In this document: positions 13,370 through 26,080 of the stretch, piece by piece
Position numbering within the stretch: position 1 is the stretch's first letter
Layout: every line of letters starts with the position of its first letter
Origin: Canna indica
Taxonomy: Eukaryota > Streptophyta > Magnoliopsida > Zingiberales > Cannaceae
Length of the DNA: 64,000 bases
Direction: 5' to 3'
Assembly: GCA_034359265.1 (NCBI GenBank)
Contig: CP136890.1
Coordinates: forward strand, 33,398,501 to 33,462,500
The notes under the pieces: generated by a model
What the model saw: the letters and a program-made list of their open reading frames with translations, nothing else
What the model was told of the DNA's origin: nothing
The model's database searches: none
Made by a program: the position numbers and the translations under genes

Positions 13370-16300
13370 ATATATTACACTATAAGGAAAGATGAACCAA
13401 CTGCTTCTATAGATACTAGCATTACGGCTGAGGACGTGTCTTATGAACAGTGGGAGCAATCCCATAGCCTTAGTGATGTTCATAAAAAACCACACATTTT
13501 TGCTAGTATTCGTGATTCTATTTGAGTAATAATATAAGGAATCTACTGATAGTTATAAATGAACAGTTTGAATAAGGTCCTTGTCAGCACCTTAATGACT
13601 AAACTGTCATCATTAAGGCTCATTAGAGTTAGAGGTGTGCATGAGCACATCATGTAGATGAGGAATATAACGGCCCAACTTAAAAACTAGCTAGAGGTCG
13701 ATATATTTGAGTCTTTTCAAGTTTATTTTATTTTGAATTCCTTACCAGCATACAGAGCCTTTAAAATCTCTTAAAACACACATTAAAAGAAATGGTGAGT
13801 TAAGAACTTCTGACAATGTGTGTACAAGAAGATAAAAGACTGCTCGCTGAAATGGAAGGAAATGTACATTTAATCTCTTTGGTTTGTTATGAATCTAATA
13901 TGGTTAATATTTATTATAACACTTGGTGAATTGATTGAGGTTCTACAGTCCATATTTCCAATACCTTACAAGACTTTCAAAACCACATGAAGCTACTAGG
14001 AAGTGAGCATTGCATCTATACAGGAAACAGAGTACGCTCACACGTGGAAGTCGTTAGAACATGCAGGCTTATTTTAAGTTTTGGTTTTATTTTGCATTAA
14101 AAAAAAACTTATTGAGTTTCAAGATAATTCCACTTATAATGCATTGCATGTTCAATAAAGTGTGGGAATTAAAAGATGTGTTATAGATGAAAGCTTTTTT
14201 AGGTTAAGCACCAAAGGTTATGACTTACATCCATTAAGAGAATAAAAGAGTTGGTAAATGAAGGAGTACTCAGTGCTTTGGATTTTACTGACTATGAGAT
14301 GTGTATAGATTGCATAAAGAGAAAATAGACTAACATGTCAAACAAAGGTGCTAATAGGAGCTCAAACATATTAGATATTATAAATATAGATGTTTGTAGT
14401 CGAGACATAGACTCATATGGTTAGAAGTATTTCGTCTCCTTCATAGATGATCACTTATGCTACATGTATATCTATTTGCTTCATAGGAGGAACGAAGCAC
14501 TCGATGTCTTTAAGGTTTTCAAGGCAGAAGTGCGAGAAGCAAATAAAGTTCGTGAGATTAGATAAGGGAGGTGAGTATTATGGACGGTAAATTGAGGATG
14601 GACAAGCACCTTGGTCCATTTGTAAAAGTCTTTTCAAGAGCATGGGATAATTGCCCAGTACACTATGCCGGGATCTCTATATCAAAATGGTGTTGCAGAA
14701 AGAAGGGACCAAACATTATAGACATGGTGCGGAGCATGTTTAGCAGCTCCAAGCTTTCTAGATCTTTGTGGTCTGAAGCCCTTAAGACGGTTGTGTATAT
14801 ATTAAATCGAGTTCCAACCCAGACTATTCCTAAAACGTCATTCTTGTTATGGAAAGGTTGGAAACCGAGTTTGCAACATATGCACATATGAGTCCGTCTG
14901 AAATAAGGATTTACAATCCACAAGAAAAGAAACTAGACCCAGTGACTATTTGTAGGTATTTCGTTGGATATACCAAAAGGTCTAGAGGGATATAAATTCT
15001 ATTGTCCATCTCAAACCATTAGGTTTGTGGAGTCAATAAACGAAATCTTCTTGAAAGTAACTTGATTAGTAGGAGCGATTAATTTCAGAATTTAATTTCT
15101 GAGAAAGATCATTTGGAGGAGTCCACTCCTGACTCAAGTGAAAGATTGATTGTTATTCTCAGTGCACCTCTTGCAGGTGTTCAACAACCGATCATTGAGA
15201 ATCCACAAATAGTTGATAATGACCAAGTAGATCATGGTACTCAACAATTACCAGACAATGTTGAGCAACATACTCCTCAAGAGCTTGATGACACAACATT
15301 AAGGAAATATACTAGGATACGGAAGTCAGCTATTCTTATCGTCTATGTAATTAATCTACAAATCTTGGGCCGAAAATAATCTAAAGATATTATTTTTCAC
15401 AAGCCATGAGTTGCGGTCAATCTGAGTTATGGTACAATGCTATGAAAAAAAAGATGAGTTCAATAGCATCAAACAGGTCTGGAATCTTATCGAGTTGCCT
15501 TAAGGTTTAAAGGCCATTGGTTGTAGATGGGTCTTTAAAATCAAAAAGATTTCACTAGGCAACATCGAAAGATATAAGACTAAGACTGGTGGCAAAAGGA
15601 TTCACTTAGATGAAGGGAATCGACTACACAAAGATTTTTTTCTCATGTATCTAAGAAAAATTCTTTCCGTATCACCATGGCATTTGACTTAGAATTATAT
15701 CAAATTGACATGAAAATGACATTCCTTAATGGATACATATAGATGAGAAATGTTTATTTGAAACAATCTAAAGGATTCTCCTCTAATGATAGTGAGCCCT
15801 TGGTGTGCAAGCTCAAGAAGTCCATATATGGATTGAAACAAGCCTCCCGTCAGTGGTACTTAAAGTTCCATGAGGTGATCTCTTCATTCGGTTTTGTCGA
15901 GAACATCATGGATCAATGAATATATCACTTGATCAGTGAGAGTAAGTTTTGTTTTTTTATCCTATATGTGGACGATATTTTACTTGCAACCAATGATAAA
16001 GGGGTTACTATATGAGGTGAAACAATTTCCTCTCTAAGAATTTTTGATATGAGTGAGGCATCTTATGTCATTGACATTAAGATCCATAGGGACAGACCTT
16101 GAGACATTTTAGGTCTATCTCAGAAGATCTATATCAATAAAGTCTAAGAGAGATTTCGGATGAATGATTGTTAACCATATATAGAACCCATTGTGAAAGG
16201 TGACATGTTTAGTCTTAACTAATGCCCTAAAATATTTTGGAAAGGGAACAGATGCACAACATTCCATATGCTTCGATTGTCGGTAGCCTTATGCATGCTT

Positions 16301-16784
16301 AGACTTGTACAAGGTCCGACATAGCATCTGCTATTGGAATGCTAAGCAAATTTCAGAGTAATCCGGGAATAGACCACTAGAATGATGCAAAGGAAGTGAT
16401 GAAGTACCTTAAAGGTACTAATGATATCATGCTCATATATAAACAAACTGATAACTTGACCCAGTTTGTACCTTATTTTGAGGTTACCTCACATGGTGTG
16501 TGGTTAAGGAGCTTCATTTCAGGTCTTGGAATGTGGATTCCATTACTAGACCCATGAGGGTATACTACGACAATTCAGCTGCGATTCATTTGGCTAAAAG
16601 TAGAAGTCGAATCAAGCACATCGACATAAAGTATTTAGCCATAAGGGAACGTGTTAAAGAAAATTAAGTGGTCATTGAACACATTTATGTTGAATTGATG
16701 GTTGTCGATCCTTTGACAAAGGGCATGCCGCCAAAGGATTTCAAGTATCATGTAGATCGAATGAGACTTGGTCACATCATGTAA
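13370..16784 (+). pseudogene. Copia gag-pol relic with many stops
   Basis: Gag pieces appear from about 13400 (YEQWEQSHSLSD) through 13650-13850 (MRNITAQLK, YFILNSLPAYRAFKIS, RLLAEMEG). Protease remains read GSTVHISNTLQDF near 13930-13985. Integrase remains include SFIDDH (about 14440) and a relic of QNGVAER (about 14680). Reverse transcriptase shows YGLKQASRQWY (15825-15860) and YVDDILLATND (15965-15997). RNase H shows YYDNSAAIHLAKSRSRIKHI and DPLTKGMPPKDF, ending at TAA 16782-16784. Stops are spread throughout and some lie inside conserved blocks, so this is an old copy. Confidence 0.92.
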
Positions 16785-17053
16785 TTAATGTAAAGACATT
16801 TTTGTCTTTAATTTTGCTCCTATTCAATTTTGTTATTTCTCATTTTATGGTGTACACATATAGTTTGAGAATAACAATTTTGTTGGACCTAGAATAAACA
16901 TAGGGTTTATTCATAAAGTTATTTTGGATTGAAATACATCGTGATACATAGAAGATAACACTCGCTCAAAGAGGACTTGTCGCTATGATTCGTGTGTTTT
17001 ATTCCATCTAAAGTAGATATGGGTTTTTAACATCAATGTATTTTAATATATGG

Positions 17054-17067
17054 ACCAAGTGGGAGAA
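17054..17067 (+). other. Polypurine tract of second copia element
   Basis: ACCAAGTGGGAGAA directly precedes the 3' LTR start. AAGTGGGAGAA is the common copia plus-strand primer. Confidence 0.88.
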
Positions 17068-17515
17068 TGTTGGACGTGGCATATATTTATGCATGGTCCA
17101 CGTCATTATCTGATGTTGACCATGTGTTTCCATGTTGCTATCCTTATGTGGTCCACATATTTTATGGTTTTACCATTTTACCCATGTCTATCTCAAACAT
17201 GGTTCAAGCCTATCTTTCCACCATTGATGACAAGGTGTGTATATAAATAGGCCGAGATACTCATAGGTACCTAGACTCATTCATACCTTTATACATTTTC
17301 TATTGAGGGTTTTGAAGAGGGTACTGGAAGACCTATTGAGGAAGGATCACAGGAGCAAACGAAATTGGAGCAACGTATCAACACGATGTCAATGGCAAGA
17401 GGTTAGTCTCGATCTTAAGCTTCCGCAATTATACATGTTTATAGACTATGCATGCCCTATTCTTGATATAATTACGTCGTTAGATTAGATCATGCCATGT
17501 TCTATAAATTTTTCA
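17068..17515 (+). repeat. 3' LTR of second copia element
   Basis: 448 bp with intact terminal TG and CA. It matches the 5' LTR with scattered differences. It directly abuts the interior of an LTR-1 copy at 17516. Confidence 0.92.
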
Positions 17516-19299
17516 AGGTAACATCACCGTCAAGAGGTGCATCGGGTCGAATCCCTACCATGCCCAAAGGCAACATCACCATCAAGAAGTGCATCGGGTC
17601 AAATCCCTACCATGCCTAAAGGTAACCGCGGACATATCAAGATAATCGAGAAAGGCCCTCCGAACTTATCCTGCAGGTTGGGAATTTACATCCAACCACA
17701 CTGGCGTAGCCCATAACCCGGCTCCTAAATGAGCCGCTCCTCCATTCCCAAGGATATGGCGCATCAAGACCTAAGTCAAGATTCTCCTACGGTGTCCTAA
17801 GGGTGTCCTCACTATGAAGCGTCTCAACACTTCAAACCCGACCCTTACCCCTTAGACCCGCAACGTCATGAACCCGTATGGTTTTATTTCATGCATACAT
17901 TGTAAGTTGGTTCATAACAGATTTTGCTCACCCTTAGACCCAATTTTAATTATAGAATTAAAATCTAGATCATCTCAATTAGGGTTTTGTTTTAAAGTTT
18001 TTTTCTACCCAGAAGTGCTGTGTATACCCCGAATCTACTCTTCAAAGTGTATCCTATGTTTCCGAACTATGTTTTCTGGTCAAAACGATAGGTTACACGA
18101 CTATAATAAGAGATCTAATCACATAATAATAGAGAAATTAAAAATCAGCTCAAATTCAATAAACAACACATAAATTTCAGAAAGCTGAAATTTCCAGCAC
18201 AACATGAAATAAAATCCGAATTTTACATAATTAAATTCCTAAATTTCTAACATCGCAGATTCATGTCATCAAGCCAATCATGCATACAATCTCATAATTT
18301 TTACTCAATAAAAACTAGCATATATATTAAGAATCCCTAACCAAGAATCAAGGAGATTAAATTAATTCTTTAGCATCAAGAATATCTAGAATTCCAAGAT
18401 GAGGTCTACACCCAAAATTCACAAGATTTAAATATAAATCACAGATCTTCCCTTAAACATAAATTCCATGATATGAGATCAAAATTTAAGATCTAAGCAT
18501 GGCATAGAAACCCAATAAATCTCAAGAACATAAAATAACATTTTCAAAATCAAGAATCTTCAAGGCGGCTTCAAGAAAATTCGAAGAAAACCCGAATAGG
18601 AGGGATAAAACCACTCTCATGAAAAGGGAAAAAGATCCAAGAAGGATTTCCAATCAACGGCCTCCGATTCCGGCTCCAAACCCTGGCGGCTCGACCAAAA
18701 GGAAGGAGAAGATGAGGTGGCGACTCACTCTAAGCCGCCGGCTTGGAGAGAGAGAGAGAGATAGAGACAAAAAGAGGGTGGCTCGGCTGCAGGTGGCGGC
18801 GGCTCCAAGGGAAGAAGAAGAGGGGCGGCTGGCGGCTTGTGCTGTCGGCTGGCTCCTCCTCTCACAATTGTATGACTCCAAAATTTGCGGCCACAACCTA
18901 GGGGAGGGGTTTTTATAATTCCTCCTCAACCCTAACCCTTCTAACCTAGGTCCAGCCCACATCCACTTAAGCCAAGACCAACCTGCTAACCCGATAACTT
19001 AATTAAATTAATTTAGGCTTGATTAAACACACAATTAAATCATAAGTATCTAATTAAATGCACCCACATAGGCATAATTCATACTTATCCAAACACCACA
19101 ATAATTAAAAATAATTCTAATCACTCAAATCTAATTTCATAAATTTATATTTTTCTTACCTGAGATCGCAAGCTCGCTCCGGACCATGAGTCGACTCGGC
19201 TCGGCTCGACCACGAACTAGTCCGCTAGGCTGGCAAACACACGCAACAAAATAAAATAAAATAAAATAAAAAAATAAATTAAATATCTAGGATATTACA
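17516..19299 (-). repeat. LTR-1 family gypsy LTR, truncated at one end
   Basis: 1784 bp matching 45980-47931 and 33080-34884, in minus orientation, ending GATATTACA at 19299. It starts inside the 52-bp minisatellite array (units at 17520-17635), and the roughly 800 bp that should precede it, beginning TGTCACGC, are missing. The copia 3' LTR sits at the break. No coding sequence; the short frames here are not conserved between LTR-1 copies. Confidence 0.88.
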
Positions 19300-19868
19300 G
19301 TTTTTTGCAAAAAATTGAGCTTGCTGAGGAAGTTGTACTTTCAGCAAAATGCAGAAAGTGTGTCAACAAAACAAGAGCTGTTTTGGCTACTTCCTAGGAA
19401 GTACAACTTCTTACAAGAAGTCTTGTCAACCAAACGAGACCATAATTGCTCCGAAAGTTCTAATCGATCCCTTGTGTACAGGCACAACTTACGGTATAGA
19501 ACGAGCAAAAATCAAAATTTTAATAGAAAAATCGATTCTTTTTTGAAGTCTGAATATAAGAGTTTTAGGCACATTTAAAAAGATTGATTTGGAGATAAAT
19601 AATAATGAATGAAGAAACTATAAATTTGGAGCCCAAAAGAGGCATCAATATTCAAATAACCAGTGTCCTTAAATAAGGGTGCCAATTTATTGAATATCAG
19701 CATCTAAATCTAGGCATCAATATTCAAATAATATATTTTTAAAATTTATTAATTTTATTAGTTATATATATATATATTTATATTTATATTATTAATTTAT
19801 AAAATATTTTATATTTTATATTTTATAGTTGATTATATTAAATATAATATTTAAAATTATTATTTATT
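19300..19868. other. AT-rich spacer with a 16-bp palindrome
   Basis: No gene is seen. A GAAGTTGTACTTT / GGAAGTACAACTTC inverted pair (19329-19411) contains the perfect palindrome TACTTCCTAGGAAGTA at 19388-19403, which suggests the end of a small inverted-repeat element. From 19560 on the sequence is almost entirely A/T. Confidence 0.5.
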
Positions 19869-21112
19869 GTCACGCTCTAAACCCAAATATGACCGGCCAG
19901 AGTACCACCCGTACTCTGAAGTCTAACCCAACCAAGACAACCAAATAAAAATACAAATTCTGCGTAAAACCAACTCGGTTTCCAACAAACATAGATTGAA
20001 TAAATTCCAAATCCGTCAATTAAATAGTTCATTTCTTGCAAATATTCAAGTATCCATAAAATGAAACCAGATTAACATGAATAAAGTTTTTAACATCGAA
20101 AATGCGGAAAACAAAGTCTAGACACAAGTTCACATGACTCAAGAAAATATAAAAAGCCTCAAATGACCCAAGTATACACCCCCGACCACGACATGTCACG
20201 AGATCCGTTGTCTCTACTGCCACCAGCCGCGCTATTGTATCCCAGTACCTCTCTGATCACTCTCAGGGGCTGAAAAATAATAACAATATAAACAGTATGT
20301 CCAATTAAGACTTAGTGAGTAGTTTAGCCATCAATCCACCATGTCCAATAACACAAGTCCGACAAGTATATAATTTCTTGATAATCAAATACTCATGAGC
20401 ACTAGTAAATAAGCATAATCATCAATTCACATGAGATATAAATACCAATATACATAGCCATTCATCCATGTAAGTAATAGGCATAATGCGCATAATCAAC
20501 AATCCAAATAAGAAGTAAACATCATAAGCACAATCAACTACCCCAAACAAGCCACCCGGGTCGGTTGTCAATGTGGCGGGCTGATGAGCTTCCCGATCCA
20601 GGGACCCGTCGGTCCATTAATCCAGGGATCCGTCTGTCCAAAGAGTCGGTCACTAAGCACTGCTCTGTCTCAGCAAGCTTCCCGCCCATGCCACTCAGGG
20701 TCGATCGTTAATATGGCGGGCCGACGAGCTTCCCGGTCCAGAAATATCCAACAAACACAAACACACGCAACATCCATAACATAATCAATAATGATATAAG
20801 TAATTACGCACATGTATGCACAAAACCAAAAATCCATATACTAGGACCTCCATGGTCCTTAATTTCCACAACATGCGTGCACATGAACGCATGGCCACAC
20901 CCGGCCTAGCAATGCCAAATACACAATGTCCATCCCATATACATGAATTAAACAGTAAGCAGTAACACAGTTGATAAAGGAATTGAAATATGCTTATGCA
21001 TGAGTATTTAATAAACCAAACATCATAATCCAATCATTTCCTAATCGTATAGAAGTATATCAAATTATGTGTCCTAAGTTCATTCTTGCATTTGTCCAAA
21101 CGTGTGGGAATA
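19869..21112 (-). repeat. LTR-2 related LTR, terminal part, minus orientation
   Basis: It begins TGTCACGCTCTAAACCC and carries the GGCCAGAGTACCACC block that is the reverse of the end of the LTR-2 copy at 26640-26690. Repeats of a GTCGGTCC / GAGCTTCCCGGTCC type occupy 20555-20745. It breaks at 21112, where a plus-oriented LTR-2 begins. No gene. Confidence 0.75.
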
Positions 21113-22617
21113 TGTAATACCCGCGAAGTTATTAAATTTTTGCATATTAGTTTTTGCGGGATGAGTGCGACACATAACGGCGCATGCAGAGTTAGTCGCG
21201 GTTGGGCGCGAAGTGAGGTGAGACTCTTGCTCAATCTTAAATTAGAATTAAGTTTGTGTCAAGTCTGAGTTGGGCTCGAGCTTAATCCGAGGGTGCGATC
21301 GGAGCTCGAATCGGACTCGTTTTGATCAAGTTAGGTATAGTTAAGTGATGAGGGGTAAATTGATAATTTAGGCAAATAAAATAAAATAAAAGAATATATA
21401 ACTAGAGCCACCTGGGGCATACGGCTCCAAGGAGGAGCCGCACGCTACCCAAGGAAGCGTGAGGGAAAGGGATGAACCAAAGAGGGAATCGGTCGGAGAT
21501 CGGAGCTTTGCCGGATCGGATTCGACGCAGGACTTCTTCATCGTCTTCCTCGTCCTTATTCAATCCTAGGTGAGTGATTTGCCTTGTAAATTTGAGGTTT
21601 TTCTTCCCTCTTTAGCCGCCCCTTTTGGTGATGTTTCATGTTGTAGATTTCTTTGTTGATTGATTTTTCGATTGATTTTATCTATCTCAATCTATTCATT
21701 CTCAAAATTTGGCATCATTGTTGTCACTGTTGACATTCTGCTTGTCATGAAAATGTTAAGTGCAGCCTGGCATGTGATGAGGCTTCGCTGGGTTGGGATT
21801 CTAGAATAGGGTGTACGAAAGAGATGGATGCGAATTCTCCCTATTCCTATTGGTATTACTTGCTGATGAGGAAGGTTAATAAGAGCGATTTGATTCTGCT
21901 CTTTTTCGTAGGGTAGCTTTGACTTTGAAAGTCTTCGTGAAGGACTGTGGTATGATTTAGATTCCTCAAATTAATTTTGTTCTCCTAGTTTAAGAGAAGG
22001 CCTTGGTTAATTCCTCTTAAGTATCTTGAGTTTAGTGTCATAGTACGTTACTTTTCAATACCATGTTCATTACAGAATGAACTAGCATGAGTAACGTTTC
22101 ACTAATACATCAGATGATGTAACATAGCCTTTCTAATTATTAGATAATTATATATTGGGTATATATATTTGATTTAGCTTGTTTATCATCACTAGAACAA
22201 TTTATTTCTTTGCAAGAGATTATGTGTGGCGGCCCTAAAGCACAAATAGGGTGTAATATCCTAGATATTTAAAATTATTATTTTTCCTTTTATGTGTATT
22301 TGTCAGCCTAGCGGACTAGTTAGTGGTCGAGTCGAGTCGACTCATGGTCCGGAGCGAGCTTGCGAGATCGGGTAAGTAGGATATGAATTTATGAATTTAT
22401 GAATTTTAGGCTTGGGTAGTTGAAATTATTTAATTTGATGTTGTGTGTTCATAATTATTAATTATGTTCATGTGGGTGCATTTAATTGATTGTTTATGAT
22501 TTATCTTGTATTAATATTAAATTAATTAAGTCTATCGGGTTAGCGGATTTTGGTTTTGGCTTAAGGTGGATGCGGGTTGTGGATTAAGGGTTTAAGGGGT
22601 TAGGATTGAGGAGGGAG

Positions 22618-22624
22618 TATAAAA
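22618..22624 (+). promoter_or_regulatory. TATA box of LTR-1
   Basis: TATAAAA followed by CCCTCC. The reverse form TTTTATACACCC is kept in the minus copies at 34501-34507 and about 47436. Its position about 370 bp into a 2.7-kb LTR implies a short U3 and an unusually long R-U5 leader. Confidence 0.6.
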
Positions 22625-24039
22625 CCCTCCCTCATGGCTTGTGGCTCCTATTTTGGAGCCACCTAAAAAGTTGAGAAAGGGATCCAACCGCCAAGCCAAG
22701 CCAAGCCGCCAGCCCCTTTCCTTTTTCTCCTTTGAGTCGCCACCACCCAGAGTTGAGCCGAGCAGCTTGCTTCCTCTTCCTCTTCCTTTCTTCCTTCCTT
22801 CCTTTTGGAGCTGAGCCGAGAGGAGCCGAGCGGAGCTGCTTGCTTCCTCCCCTCTTCCTCTCTTCTTTCCCTTTGGAGCCAAGCCAAGGGGAGCCGAGTC
22901 GCCCTCTTCTTCCCCTCTCTCCAAGTCGGTGGCTTAGAGTGAGCCGCCACCTTATTTTCTCTTCTTTGGGGTTGAGCCGCCAGATTTTGAAGCCAAAATC
23001 GGATGCCGTTGATTGGATCCTCGTCTCCAATCTCTTCCCTACTTAGGTGAGTGGTTTTATCCCTCCTACTTGGGTTTTCTTCGAATTTTCTTGAAGCCGC
23101 CTTGAAGATTCTTGATCTTGATGATATATTTTGTGTTCTTGAGATTTTCTTGGTTTCCATGCCATGCTTAGACTTGAAATTTTAATCTCATAACATGGGG
23201 CATATGTTAAATGGAAGATCTGTGATTTTTAGTCTTGTGAATCTTGATTTAATCTTATGAGTCTTGGATGCAATCTCAGGTTGTAGCTTTGGATGTTCTT
23301 GATACTATAGAGTAATTAATTTTCTTGATTCTTGATTAAGGAATTCTTGTTATATATGTTAGTTTTTATTTAATAAAAATTATGAGATTATATGCATGAT
23401 TGGCATGATGACTTGAATATGTGATGTTAGAAATTTGAGGATTTAATTCTGTAAAATTCGAATTTTATTCCATGATGTGCTGAAAATTTCAGATTTCTGA
23501 AATTTATATACTGTTTGTTGAATCTGGGCTGATTTTTTATTTCTCTGTTATTATGTGCTTAGATCTCTGAACATAGTTGTGTAACCTATCGTTTCGACTA
23601 GAAAATATAGTTTGAAAACTTAGGACACACTTTGGAGACTAGATTCGGATTAGACACATCAGTTATGGGTAGAATAGTAACCTAAAACAAAACCCTAGAG
23701 ATAATCTAAATTTTAAATCTATAATTAAAATTGGGTTTAAGGGTAAGCATAATCTATTATGAACCAACTTACAAGGTATTCATGAAATAAAACCACACGG
23801 GTTCATGACGTTACGGGCCTAAGGGGTAGGGGTCGGGTTTGGAGTGTTGAGACGCTTCATAATGAAAACACCTCTAGGACACCGTAGGAGAATCTTGACT
23901 TAGGTCATGATAAGCCATATCATTGGGAATGGTGGAGCGGCTCATTTAGGAGCCGAGTTACGGGCCATGCCCGGATGGTTGGATGCCAATTCCCAACCTG
24001 CAGGATAAGTTCGGAGGGCCTTTTGCCAATTATCCTTGT

Positions 24040-24350
24040 ATGTGCTGTTGCCTCTAGGCATGGTAGGGTTTCGACCCGATGCACCTTTTGATGGTGATGT
24101 CTCCTTTAGGCATGGTAGGGATTCGACCCGATGCACCTTTTGATGGTGACGTTTCCTTTAGGCATGGTAGGGATTCGACCCGGTGCACCTCTTGATGGTG
24201 ATGTTGCCTCTAGGCATGGTAGGGCTTCGACCCGATGCTCCTCTTTGATGGTGATGTTGCCGTTGGGCATGGTAGGGCTTTGACCTGATGCATATTTTGT
24301 TGGTGATGTTGCCTTCGGGCATGGTAGGGCTTCGGCCTGATGCATCTCAT
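24040..24350 (+). repeat. 52-bp minisatellite inside LTR-1
   Basis: About six imperfect units of 52 bp, each carrying GGCATGGTAGGG, TTCGACCCGATGCACC and TTGATGGTGATGTTGCC. The same array occurs in reverse at 17520-17635, 32870-33205 and 45780-46135. Because 52 is not a multiple of three, the reading frame shifts with every unit, so the frames through it are not protein genes. Confidence 0.9.
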
Positions 24351-25529
24351 TGAAGAGTTAGATGTCGTTGGCATGAATGGTTTGTTGGCCGGTAGCTAGT
24401 CACACCTTTGTGACATTGCCTTTTTAGAGATAGAACTTATTTATGTTATCTTTGTGTTTATTTGTAAGGGTGGGTAAAACCGCTCGCTAAGTTCTTTGAA
24501 CTCACCCGTTGTCGTGTGATTTCTGTTTTGCAGAGCCTGACCGGTGAGGTGGGTTGGATGCACTTGGTGTCGTTGGAGGGCAGAGGAGCTGCTAGATCTC
24601 ATAGCAGTCCTAGTTAGGGTCGTAATCGAGTCTTTTTGGTAGTTGTCATGCACTTGTATTAGCTTGATTTGGAGTTGTAGCCCTAAGGGCATTTATGTTA
24701 TTTATTTCAGGTTTTATTTGACCGAACTTTTGAACTGTTGAACCTAATCGTATATCCACATTTTTTCTTTACTTCTGAGCTATTAAACTAAACTTTGTGT
24801 TGATTTGCTTTTCCTTTAAAATAAAACTTATTGTTTTCTTTTCGCTACATTATTTATTTTGGCATGTGCATGTGTTAGGTTTCGAGGTATAGGCACATAT
24901 ACCCTGGCCGGTCACGTGATCCTGAGTTGGGGTGTGACATAGGGTATGCTTCACATAATGAGAATTGAATAGGCAATGTGTATTGTTTTTATTTCATGTT
25001 CATGTGCTGAAATCTAGTGTATATGCTTGCTGAAATTTATATTATTCATGAGATCCACTAAACTATAACACATGCTGAGATGCACATGGGTAGATGCTGA
25101 AATCATAAGTTTCATTTGCTGAAATTATATGCCTAGTAGCAGAAATTGAATGATTATATCCAGAAATTATATTTCAATGTGCAGAAATAGAATTTCTATG
25201 TGCAGGAATTAATATGTTTAATTGCTGGAATTACACATCTAGGTGCTGAAATTGAAATGCTATGTGCAGAAATTTTATTCTAAATTGCTGATAAAATATA
25301 TAATTGCAAGTTGAAATTTTTAGAATGTTGTCCTAACCATTTTAGGGGCTACGCCTATATTATTATGAGCTGTAATGTATCCTTAGGAATTTATTCTAAG
25401 GGCTTTTGCGTGATGACATAAGGGTATATCCCTCGAGTGAATATATGAGAAGTTAAACGTAGAGGGTTTGAGGTTCGAAAGCGAATCGACGTGCCGCAAG
25501 ATGCGGGGGTTTGGTGGTTCTCAAAATTG

Positions 25530-26080
25530 ATATTTATTGGACCTTATTGAGCCGAGTGGTGCGCCCGCGTACGAGTTAGCAGTGGGCCTTATTGGGCTGA
25601 GTGGTGCACCCCGCACATGAGTTAGCATTGGGCCTTATTGGGCTGAGTGATGCGCTCCGCGCACGAGATGGTATAGGGCCAGGTAGGCCGAGTGGTGTGC
25701 TCTACACACGAGGTGACATTGGGCCGGATAGGCCGAGTAGTGCGCTTAGCGCACGGGATAACTATGGGTCGGAGGGCCTTCCCCGACTGAGTTATGGGCA
25801 CTGAGGCTAGAGGGCCTTCCTAGCTCAGTGAGCCCGAGTGACATGGGTCGGAGGGCCTTTCTCGACCGAGTTATGGGCACTGAGGCTAGAGGGCCTTCCT
25901 AGCTCAGTGAGCCCGAGTGACATGGGTAGGAGGGTCTTTCCTGACCGAGCTATGGGCACTGAGACTAGAGGGCCTTCCTAGCTCATTGAACCCGGGTGAC
26001 ATGGGTCGGAGGGCCTTTCCCGACAGAGCTATGGGCACTGAGGCTATATGGCCTTCTAGCTAAATGAGCCCGAGTTGAGA
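25530..26080 (+). repeat. Two minisatellites inside LTR-2
   Basis: At 25530-25760 a unit of roughly 48 bp repeats GGGCCTTATTGGGCTGAG, TGGTGCGC and CACGAG. At 25760-26070 a unit of roughly 90 bp repeats GTTATGGGCACTGAGGC, TAGAGGGCCTTCCTAGCTC and GGGTCGGAGGGCC. Both arrays occur in the same order in the LTR-2 copy at 29890-30310. Confidence 0.88.

Larger units (their letters stand above)
10704..17515 (+). mobile_element. Ty1/copia LTR retrotransposon, strongly decayed
   Basis: LTRs at 10704-11160 and 17068-17515, a primer-binding site at 11163-11174 and a polypurine tract at 17054-17067 define a complete but degenerate element of 6.8 kb on the plus strand. Gag, protease, integrase, RT and RNase H motifs follow in copia order between about 13370 and 16784, with many stops. 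The five bases outside the LTRs (AGGGC on the left, AGGTA on the right) do not form a full duplication, and the right flank is the middle of an LTR-1 repeat that has no partner on the left. Confidence 0.93.
22252..24939 (+). repeat. Solo LTR-1 (gypsy), complete, 2688 bp
   Basis: It begins TGTAATATCC and ends GGGGTGTGACA and is flanked by a perfect 5-bp duplication TAGGG (22247-22251 and 24940-24944), so it is a complete solo LTR left by recombination between the two LTRs of an insertion. It matches, in reverse, the 5' LTR of the gypsy element at 45241-47931 and the solo LTR at 32282-34884. The GC-rich frames at 22592-23160 lie in the transcribed leader and are not maintained between copies. 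Confidence 0.92.

Noticed and set aside
22592..23160. Three overlapping minus-strand frames (110-165 codons) of Lys/Arg/Glu-rich peptides
   Set aside because: They lie antisense in the GC-rich leader of a solo LTR-1. The same leader in other copies (18619-18962, 47072-47453) gives different, unrelated frames.
23942..24345. Repeat-containing peptide (PTMPKGN, ALPCPKATSP) as a tandem-repeat protein
   Set aside because: The DNA unit is 52 bp, so the frame changes with each unit; the frames are by-products of the minisatellite. The same applies to 32812-33283 and 45758-46182.
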